Source: Niallia circulans NBRC 13626
GTDB lineage: Bacteria > Bacillota > Bacilli > Bacillales > Cytobacillaceae
Assembly (NCBI RefSeq): GCF_001591585.1
Contig: NZ_BCVE01000005.1
Location: 62,001 to 126,000, forward strand
DNA length: 64,000 nt
Direction: 5' to 3'
Part shown: piece after piece, positions 57,281 to 64,000 of the stretch
Layout of the letters: every line of letters begins with the position of its first letter
Position numbering within the stretch: position 1 is the stretch's first letter
The notes under the pieces: model-generated
The model's database searches: none
What the model was told of the DNA's origin: nothing
What the model saw: only the letters and a program-made list of their open reading frames with translations
Made by a program: the position numbers and the translations under genes

Positions 57281-57443
57281 TATATCTCCCTTCTCTCTTG
57301 TTATTTCCATTTCTCCATGTATCGATATTATAATTATAGCGCTAATCTACCATTTTTTAGAAAATATATAAAAAAATTCACCAATTTTTTTCAAAAAACA
57401 GGACTTCTTCGACATATTTTTTCACCAATAGGAGAAATAACAA

Positions 57444-57479
57444 ATAAAAAAACTTGACCTTTAAATAAACAGGCCAAGC
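57444..57479 (-). terminator. Terminator downstream of the P450 gene
   Basis: On the minus strand CTTGGCCT pairs with AGGTCAAG (one mismatch) followed by TTTTTTTAT, close to the stop at 57492. The 57311-57443 stretch holds the regulator promoter region with no clear motif. Confidence 0.7.
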
Positions 57480-57491
57480 TCTTCTTTTTAC

Positions 57492-58748
57492 TTATCGTTT
57501 TTTAACATTGTTCATAATAAAACCACTCTTCGGCAATGTTGGCATCTGACTTAAGTCATAATGTAAATCTTGAACTGGAACATCATAGTCCAATTCCGTT
57601 GCGAGAGTTCGCAAAACAACCTTCATCAATTCAACTGTAACTCCTTCTCCGGGACAGCGATGCCCTTTTGCTGGATCTCCTCCGCCATGGGGAATAAAAT
57701 CATACAACCCTCCTTGCCAATTTTCAAATCGACTTGGATTAAATTGATTGGGATTCTCCCATAAACGTGCATCGTGATTGGTTCCATAAATATCTAATAA
57801 GACTAAAGTTCCTTCTTTAAATTCTTGGTTCTTCCACATAAAATTAGTTCGGACACGAGCTCCAAGAAAAGGGCCAAACGGATAATATCGCCTTACTTCA
57901 TGGACAAACATATCGAAATGTCGGTCATCAGCTGTGCGAAGTTTTTCTCTTTGTTCTTTATATTCATGGAAGGCTAAAGCAGAAAATGTAATGAAAGTGG
58001 CAATCGCAACGATTGGTCTTAACACATTTATTAACTCAATTGCCGCCATTTCCGTATCAAGCCTTGTTCCATCGATTTTCTCATAAAAAGCCATTTCATG
58101 TAACGCGGTTCCTTGCTCTGTTTCCAGTTTGCCCTCACGAACTTCTTCAATCACTTGTCTAATCCACCGCTCTGCTCGATTACGGGCCATTCTGCCTTTC
58201 CAGTGCTCGGGGCCAAGGGTGCCAAATGCATACACCATCGCAATAAAATCATCAGCACGCTCTAATATTTCTTCTTCCGCAAGCGGGACTCCTGCCCACT
58301 GACAGGCAACTTTACATAAGATATTCTTTATTTCATCAAATAAAACAATTTGATCCCGTTGTTCCCACTGCTTTATTGCCTCTTCTAAATAGACTGTTGT
58401 AAGATTCGCCAACTTTTGCTGATGCTCAGGAGTCAATAAGGACATAAATAGAAGTTTTCTGTGAAGATGTTTTTCATCATCCATCGTTTGAACCGCATTC
58501 TTTCCAAATAATGATTGCTGAACGCGATTAGGGGCTGCACCATTGCGCTGAAATTTCTCAGTGTCGTAGAAAATCTTTACAGCCTCCTCTCCTTTTATAC
58601 ATATCACATTTTGCCCTAATAAACGCACTGTGAATATATCAGTATTAAATTTATCCATTCTGTTATTAATAAATAGATATCCTTCCTTTAATAAGGTAAT
58701 GGTTTTATCTAATCCTTTATCTGAAGGCACGTTTGAATTGGTCGGCAT
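57492..58748 (-). CDS. cypC: Cytochrome P450 CYP152, fatty acid peroxygenase
   Basis: A 418-residue cytosolic P450 very like B. subtilis CypC/YbdT (417). CYP152 enzymes hydroxylate fatty acids at alpha or beta positions using hydrogen peroxide. The diagnostic Arg-Pro (LRPIVAIATFITFSALAF), which replaces the usual acid-alcohol pair and holds the fatty acid carboxylate, is present. So is the heme cysteine loop GGGDPAKGHRCPGEG. GGAGAG stands before the ATG. It lies 64 bases after an SDR gene that may process its product. Confidence 0.94.
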   Translation of the reverse strand: MPTNSNVPSDKGLDKTITLLKEGYLFINNRMDKFNTDIFTVRLLGQNVICIKGEEAVKIFYDTEKFQRNGAAPNRVQQSLFGKNAVQTMDDEKHLHRKLLFMSLLTPEHQQKLANLTTVYLEEAIKQWEQRDQIVLFDEIKNILCKVACQWAGVPLAEEEILERADDFIAMVYAFGTLGPEHWKGRMARNRAERWIRQVIEEVREGKLETEQGTALHEMAFYEKIDGTRLDTEMAAIELINVLRPIVAIATFITFSALAFHEYKEQREKLRTADDRHFDMFVHEVRRYYPFGPFLGARVRTNFMWKNQEFKEGTLVLLDIYGTNHDARLWENPNQFNPSRFENWQGGLYDFIPHGGGDPAKGHRCPGEGVTVELMKVVLRTLATELDYDVPVQDLHYDLSQMPTLPKSGFIMNNVKKR

Positions 58749-58812
58749 CTCGGACTCTCCTTTCTAAACTGTGTCATCATTCGCACAGGAAAAACAGGTA
58801 TTCTGTTTCTTA

Positions 58813-59922
58813 TTACTTTGATTTTTTCCCTTTAGTCAAAAAGATAATCCCAATACTGACGGCAGCTGCAGCTGTAAGAATGGGATGCTTGCTCATTTTT
58901 ACGTACATACTTCGAGAACGAATCCATCCCTGATTATTTCCTCTTTCATGTAAACCGTATCCTGGCTGATATAAATTACTTTTTTCACGGCTGTTAGATG
59001 GTTGATCTTTATATTGAGTTGGTGGAATCCATTTCTCCATTAACCTGTCTGTAAATCGCGGTAATAATGTGCCTAGTAGATTTAATAGTTTCGCTTGAGA
59101 ACCAACATATATATCTCTCATTGGATTTTCTGCTGCAAATAATATTGCTTCTGCTACCGCATCTGGAGGATAAATCATCCCTTTGTGAGTAGGCTGCTTA
59201 TCCAAATAACTTCTAGCATGTTCTGCATATGGCGTATCTATTCTTCCAGGATGAATCAAAGTAATAGATACAGGAATTTGTTCCTTTTCCGCTTCCATTC
59301 GAATGCTTTCAGTCCAGCCATGAACAGCGAATTTCGAAGGTGCGTATGTCGACTGGATAAGTGTTCCTCTATCCCCAAATAGGCTCCCTACATTAATTAG
59401 AGCACCCACATTCCCTCGCTCTTTGAAATGGTTAATCGCAATTCTTGTACCGTAGACAACACCCCAATAGTTAGTATCATGCATTCGTTTCATGTCCTCA
59501 ATGCTTACATCCAGGGCATATCCATATATCGTCACTCCTGCATTATTAACCCAAGTATCAAATCCTCCAAATGTTTCTAGCGCTGTTTCGGCAATTTTTT
59601 TTACCTCTTGTTCTTTTCCCACATCAGCCTTTACATAAACGACGGAAGCCCCTTGTTCCTTTAACTCAGCAGTTAGTTTTTCCAGGGCATTCTCATTTCG
59701 TGCTGCCAGCACAAGCTTTGCACCTTTAGAAGCAGCCATTCTCGCTGTGACAAGTCCAATCCCACTAGAAGCTCCTGTAATTACGATTACTTGTTCCTTG
59801 ATTTCTTTTAATGTCCGCTTGCCCGTTGAATCAACTTGTTTCTGAAACTTCCTATCTTTTAATTCCTTTAAGCTCTCTAAATGAAGTACTTTCTTATCGT
59901 ACTCTCTTTCCTTGCTGCTCAT
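58813..59922 (-). CDS. Short-chain dehydrogenase with membrane-anchor tail
   Basis: About 369 residues, longer than a plain SDR. A 45-residue charged N-terminal extension precedes the Rossmann motif TGASSGIGLVTA; NNAG, the serine in NVGSLFGD and YAPSK complete the active site. The C-terminal ~60 residues end in a hydrophobic segment (HPILTAAAAVSIGIIFL) and KKSK, a tail anchor. The last of three adjacent ATGs is taken, GGGAGG being 7 bases upstream. It is followed by the P450 gene and probably cotranscribed. Confidence 0.85.
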   Translation of the reverse strand: MSSKEREYDKKVLHLESLKELKDRKFQKQVDSTGKRTLKEIKEQVIVITGASSGIGLVTARMAASKGAKLVLAARNENALEKLTAELKEQGASVVYVKADVGKEQEVKKIAETALETFGGFDTWVNNAGVTIYGYALDVSIEDMKRMHDTNYWGVVYGTRIAINHFKERGNVGALINVGSLFGDRGTLIQSTYAPSKFAVHGWTESIRMEAEKEQIPVSITLIHPGRIDTPYAEHARSYLDKQPTHKGMIYPPDAVAEAILFAAENPMRDIYVGSQAKLLNLLGTLLPRFTDRLMEKWIPPTQYKDQPSNSREKSNLYQPGYGLHERGNNQGWIRSRSMYVKMSKHPILTAAAAVSIGIIFLTKGKKSK

Positions 59923-60028
59923 CATCATACCTCCCACATAATAGTAATAAGCTTAGTATTTAGTAATTCAGAAATAATATCAGAAAAGAAATGGAAGTGA
60001 CATATAGAAGATATACCCATAAAAGTAA

Positions 60029-60076
60029 TAAAAAAAGAATGAAAAATATCCCAAAAAGGATACTTTCATTCTTTAA
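60029..60076. terminator. Bidirectional-type terminator of the MFS gene
   Basis: AAAGAATGAAA...TATCC and GGATA...TTTCATTCTTT form a long stem 10 bases past the MFS stop. Confidence 0.8.
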
Positions 60077-60085
60077 ACTACTCTT

Positions 60086-61282
60086 TTAGCCCATGGCATG
60101 AGACAATATTTTTTTTCCTTTTTTCAGATGAACAAGGAGAGCTAGTATGGGAAAGGTCATCGCCAAGAGCAATGCCGTATCCGGACTGAATTGATAATAA
60201 CTATAGCTTCCGATCCATGATCCAAACGCTCCTCCTAAGAAGAAAATGGTCATATATAATCCATTTAATCTATTTCGAATGGCTGGGTTTAAGCTAAAAA
60301 TAACCTTTTGACCTAACAGCATATTTCCTGATACACCGATGTCTAGTATAATCCCAGAGATTACAATAAGTGCAATACTTAAGATAGAATGATCTTTTAC
60401 AAAAAACAAAAGAAAAATCGAAACAAATACTAGAACCATTGATACATTCGTCATAGAGTAAATATATCCCTTATCCCCTAACTTTCCAATATATGGGGTT
60501 AACAATGCACCAGCAATGGCAACAAAGCCAAATAGGGCAATTTCATTATTAGTAAAATGCAAGGACTCGGATCTTAATAAGATGGGTAAAACTGTCCAAT
60601 ACAAACTAAATGTAGCAAAGATACAAGCATGGTAAAATGCTCTTTGTTGGAGTGGCTGCGTTTCTTTTAGGACACTTACCATCGAGCGCAATAAAGCAGG
60701 ATACGTTATGCCAAGATTAGATTCTAATCCAAAATCCGGCAAAAATTTTAATAATAATAGCAAAATAGTAACTAAAATAAGGCAAGAAAAAAGAAAGACC
60801 ATCCGCCAGCCAAGCCAATCCGTAACGGCGATTGAAAATGGCCGCGCCACCATAATTCCAATAAAAAGCCCACTCATTACTTTGCCGATATAATTCCCAG
60901 CTTGTTCTTTAGGGACAATTTTCATCGTTAATGGCACTAACATTTGAGCAGCACTTGCTCCAATCCCGATGAATGTAACAACAAATAAAAAGATCATGCC
61001 ATTTGTCGAAAATAAAGCACCAATTAAAGAAAGAATGGTTAGCCCTATTAACAAGATAATGATTCGTTTACTTTTATAAAGATCCGCCAAGGGCACTAAG
61101 AAAAACAAGCCAGCGCCATATCCAATCTGCGTTAAAGTCGTTAACAGCCCAGAAATATTTGAAGCAATATGTAAATCAGCAGAAATAAATTGAATTATCG
61201 GCTGGGTATAATATATATTAGCCACTACAGCTCCACAGCTTACCGCCAATAAAAAAATGAGAAAATTTGTTTTCTTGTTCAT
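60086..61282 (-). CDS. MFS transporter, DHA1-like
   Basis: A 398-residue 12-helix transporter. VANIYYTQPIIQFI near the N-terminus is typical of the YgaY-like branch; DLYKSKRIIIL is the loop 2-3 motif A variant, and GWRMVFLFSCLI a motif C-side helix. ATG 61282 follows GGAGAG; an earlier start has no site. Probably a small-molecule exporter, unknown substrate. Confidence 0.88.
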   Translation of the reverse strand: MNKKTNFLIFLLAVSCGAVVANIYYTQPIIQFISADLHIASNISGLLTTLTQIGYGAGLFFLVPLADLYKSKRIIILLIGLTILSLIGALFSTNGMIFLFVVTFIGIGASAAQMLVPLTMKIVPKEQAGNYIGKVMSGLFIGIMVARPFSIAVTDWLGWRMVFLFSCLILVTILLLLLKFLPDFGLESNLGITYPALLRSMVSVLKETQPLQQRAFYHACIFATFSLYWTVLPILLRSESLHFTNNEIALFGFVAIAGALLTPYIGKLGDKGYIYSMTNVSMVLVFVSIFLLFFVKDHSILSIALIVISGIILDIGVSGNMLLGQKVIFSLNPAIRNRLNGLYMTIFFLGGAFGSWIGSYSYYQFSPDTALLLAMTFPILALLVHLKKGKKILSHAMG

Positions 61283-61415
61283 TACCAACTCTCCTTTCAC
61301 CAACCAAGATGATATATAATTATAACATAAGGACTACATCTGGAAATGTCTAGAATCATTAATACTTAGCTGATTGGTACTATATTTTACTATTTTAGTT
61401 ATTAATCATTCATAT

Positions 61416-61462
61416 AAAAAAAGAGTGTTTCCCTATAAAAAATGGGGAAACACTCTTTTTTT
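61416..61462 (-). terminator. Terminator of the second GH38 gene
   Basis: AAAAAGAGTGTTTCCC and GGGGAAACACTCTTTTT make a very strong stem with a T run on the minus strand. Confidence 0.9.
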
Positions 61463-61470
61463 CTTCTAAA

Positions 61471-64000
61471 TTACTCCCATATAAATGTACAAATCTCCGC
61501 TTCGTTCATTTGATTGGAATCGAACATCTCTCCGTTCACTTCTTCCAGTAAATTAGATTTTCTTGGGTATTTCCCATTATATTTCAACGTTAAAGGCTGT
61601 TTTTGCTCCGTTAAATTATAGCCTCGAAGAACTATTTCTTTGCTGTTTTCTTTCTGCTTAAATGCTGTTAGTCGAAAAGCTTTTCCGTCCAATTGAATAA
61701 ATTCATATATGGACGGATATGCACCTTTATGCATATCTGTTTGCACACTAGAAAATGGAATTTGAAAGTTAATTGCTGCATGATAGGATTCCAGCTTGTT
61801 TGTGCTATCGTGAAATCCTACGGCAAATTTCACTGTTTGATTTCCTATACACTGAGCTTCTGGAGTTGGGAAGTAACCCCAATCTCCTAATTCCCCAACC
61901 GCTCGAAGCAAAGTAACGGCAATGGTATCTTCCATAATTTCATACTCATTCAGTCCATAATTCGCAACAGTCACCCCTCTATTTTCATCATGTAAATTAA
62001 CAAATGCATGCTGATGCTGTGGGTTAGTTGGATTTTCCCAGTTGGAACTTACCTTATTTGCTCGCTTCACTACTTCGAAAATACTGTCAGATTCATGCTC
62101 CTCTACATGAATCCCCGTTGGAAAGAGCACTCGTATGCGATGGTCCTTCATTTGGTTAGCAAATGACGTTTCGAATAAAAGCTGATTACTGTTTCGCTCT
62201 AATCTTATTTTTGTTTTCAGCTCCAATGTTTTCAGCTTTTTCGAACGGCCAGCATGACGACCACGAAATTCAATTAATCCTTTCTGCTCTTCCAATAACC
62301 TTTCATCTGCTGATTCTGGAATCAGCATTTTTTGTGTTAAAAGCACTTCTCCATACGCAAAAGTATCAGAAATAATCTCTACCTCTGCTGTTCCTGCTGA
62401 TGATAAAATGGGCTGATCTCCTTTTGGCATTTTGTAAATATACTCATTGCCAACATCGCCCGTATTCTCAAAAGTGAGAAAGTTTGTGTAGATACTATTT
62501 GTTCCTTTATCCAAAACAGTCAATGTACCATTTTGTTCTATTTGAACTTTTAGATGGATATTTTCTAAAAGCTGCCCTTGATGCTGAACAATTTTTTTGT
62601 GTTCTTGCTGCTGGGATTCCCCTTCTATCAACGCATAGGTTTGCCATGATAATGGACTCATTTCGTTTAATGGGAGCTCAACAGTCACATAAGCACCGAT
62701 AAACGGCTGACGAAAACGATCCTCTGGAAGATCATATCCAAACCGGATATCTGTATAGATAACCCTTGCTGGAACTTCCACTCCCTCTTTATCGATTACT
62801 TTCATTGCTGGAAACTCTTCGGCTTTTAGCTTGCGATACAATTCATCTGGACGTCCGCTCGAAAAGGGAAGTCTTTTCCACTCTATCTCTATTTCAACCA
62901 AACCTGTTTTTGTACTGCCAGCAGTATTAAAGACAATAAAAGGGCGGCTTCCAGCTGGAAATTCACTCGTGTCAATTTGTTCTGCAAGCATAGTTAAAGC
63001 TTCTGTTTTTATAAATTGACCTACTTCCTCTGCTTTATGAAAGCGAGTCATCATTTCACGATGCACCTCATCCACACTGCAGCCGCAAATACTGTCATGG
63101 GGATGGTTTTGCATCAATTGTTTCCATGCAAACTGAAACATTTCATGGGGATATTTTCCGTCCTTTTGATAGGCCATTGCAGCCAATGGTTCCGCAATAT
63201 TTTCTAACAATCTACTAACATCTGTATTTCTTTGTTTCAGATATATTCTAGAGGAAGCGGTATTTGCTAAAGTATACCAGCCATCTGTCTCCTGACTAGT
63301 TAATTCTCCTTTCACTGTATGTAAATTTTCAGGAATGTCTTGTTTTATTATTTTCATATACTCATCAAAACTACTATGAATGAAGGTTATGTCAGGATAT
63401 AAATTATTGGCTGCTTCAATGGCAGCTGTAATATTCTTTTGAACTGGCTGATGATCACAGCCATTCATAAACAATAGATGATCTGTAGATGCATATTGAA
63501 GGGCATCCTTTAATTTCTGATCCCAAAATTGCTTTGCTTCCACTTCATCCACAGGAATTTCATTCCCATTACTATACCAATTGGCGAAAAGAATGCCTAA
63601 AACAGTGGATTTATCAGGGCCCTCCCACCACATTTCTGAATATGGTGAACTATATTGATCATCATTGATAACAATATTATTAAACCCCGTAGGTTTAACC
63701 CCGCGCCCAAACGCCGCCACATCCATGCCAGACTGTTTAAGAATTTGTGGTACCTGCCCCATATTCCCAAATGTATCTGGGAAATAGCCTAACTTAACTG
63801 GTGCTCCCCATTTTTGGCATTCTTGCAATCCAATTAAAAGATTTCGTACATTTGCTTCACTACTAATTAAAAAATCATCTTGCAGAATATAGAAGGGACC
63901 AATTTTTAATTTTCCTTCTTGAATATATTTTTTGAGCTTCCATTCGTTTTGCGGCTTTATCTCCAAATAATCATCGAGAATAATTGTCTGCCCATCTAAA
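61471..64000 (-). CDS. Alpha-mannosidase GH38, MngB-like (5' end outside window)
   Basis: At least 842 residues are visible, and the reading frame continues to the window edge (LDGQTIILDDYLE), so the N-terminus is missing. The nucleophile region reads GYFPDTFGNMGQVPQILKQS. HPHDSICGCSVDEVHREM and the LFMNGCDHQP motif match the mannosylglycerate hydrolase (MngB) branch of GH38. E. coli MngB cleaves 2-O-(6-P-mannosyl)-glycerate imported by a fructose-type PTS (MngA). Whether such a PTS lies beyond the edge is not visible. It differs from the GH38 at 28.7 kb. Confidence 0.93.
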   Translation of the reverse strand, partial: LDGQTIILDDYLEIKPQNEWKLKKYIQEGKLKIGPFYILQDDFLISSEANVRNLLIGLQECQKWGAPVKLGYFPDTFGNMGQVPQILKQSGMDVAAFGRGVKPTGFNNIVINDDQYSSPYSEMWWEGPDKSTVLGILFANWYSNGNEIPVDEVEAKQFWDQKLKDALQYASTDHLLFMNGCDHQPVQKNITAAIEAANNLYPDITFIHSSFDEYMKIIKQDIPENLHTVKGELTSQETDGWYTLANTASSRIYLKQRNTDVSRLLENIAEPLAAMAYQKDGKYPHEMFQFAWKQLMQNHPHDSICGCSVDEVHREMMTRFHKAEEVGQFIKTEALTMLAEQIDTSEFPAGSRPFIVFNTAGSTKTGLVEIEIEWKRLPFSSGRPDELYRKLKAEEFPAMKVIDKEGVEVPARVIYTDIRFGYDLPEDRFRQPFIGAYVTVELPLNEMSPLSWQTYALIEGESQQQEHKKIVQHQGQLLENIHLKVQIEQNGTLTVLDKGTNSIYTNFLTFENTGDVGNEYIYKMPKGDQPILSSAGTAEVEIISDTFAYGEVLLTQKMLIPESADERLLEEQKGLIEFRGRHAGRSKKLKTLELKTKIRLERNSNQLLFETSFANQMKDHRIRVLFPTGIHVEEHESDSIFEVVKRANKVSSNWENPTNPQHQHAFVNLHDENRGVTVANYGLNEYEIMEDTIAVTLLRAVGELGDWGYFPTPEAQCIGNQTVKFAVGFHDSTNKLESYHAAINFQIPFSSVQTDMHKGAYPSIYEFIQLDGKAFRLTAFKQKENSKEIVLRGYNLTEQKQPLTLKYNGKYPRKSNLLEEVNGEMFDSNQMNEAEICTFIWE

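Overview
The window looks like chromosomal DNA of an AT-rich, spore-former-type Bacillaceae bacterium. The evidence is the low GC content, strong AGGAGG-type ribosome binding sites with GTG/TTG starts, U-tailed intrinsic terminators, an S-box and a purine riboswitch, and close relatives of Bacillus subtilis Xpt/PbuX, BceRSAB, YoxD, CypC, UppP and Ugd. The genus cannot be settled from the sequence alone. No rRNA, tRNA, CRISPR array, prophage or insertion sequence was seen.

Layout. 0.2-4.4 kb: a SAM-riboswitch operon metN-metI-metQ plus an M20 amidohydrolase. 4.6-7.0 kb: guanine-riboswitch operon xpt-pbuX. 7.0-7.4 kb: a decayed gene. 7.5-12.1 kb: a BceRS-BceAB-type two-component/ABC module against cell-envelope peptides. 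12-19 kb: a UDG-like protein, two tandem polysaccharide pyruvyl transferase paralogues, a MalY/PatB C-S lyase and a PAS sensor kinase. 19-24.5 kb: small membrane proteins, a frameshifted MFS transporter, a structured RNA-like intergenic element, YdeI-like, YoxD-like and aldo/keto reductase genes. 24.7-28.6 kb: an exported FMN/FAD reductase, a nitroreductase with a palindromic operator, and an FUSC-type exporter. 28.7-38 kb: a GH38 alpha-mannosidase, UDP-glucose dehydrogenase, a HAD phosphatase, a 52-bp tandem repeat block and several small genes. 38-42.5 kb: oligoendopeptidase F and a GH1/GntR divergent pair. 42.6-47 kb: a membrane protein, a chemoreceptor and a PadR-HAAS-DUF4097 operon. 47-52.6 kb: a PRD regulator, a three-part fructose-family PTS and two class II aldolases. 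52.8-64 kb: UppP, a putative peptide-signalling cassette, a CYP152 P450 with an SDR, an MFS exporter and a second GH38 enzyme cut by the window end.

How the genes fit together. Several units are self-contained, with sensor and effector side by side: SAM controls methionine uptake, guanine controls xanthine salvage, BceRS controls BceAB, GntR controls GH1, and PadR controls the HAAS/DUF4097 pair. Carbohydrate use is a recurring theme (two GH38, one GH1, one PTS with aldolases).

The most interesting locus is 55.1-57.3 kb. It holds a 421-residue HTH + TPR regulator of the RNPP (NprR/PlcR) type. Directly downstream is a 42-codon gene for a signal-peptide-bearing pro-peptide, and 7 nt further a 208-codon gene I do not recognise. 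Third-position base composition supports the small peptide frame over the overlapping alternative frame. This is the best candidate for an undescribed quorum-sensing system.
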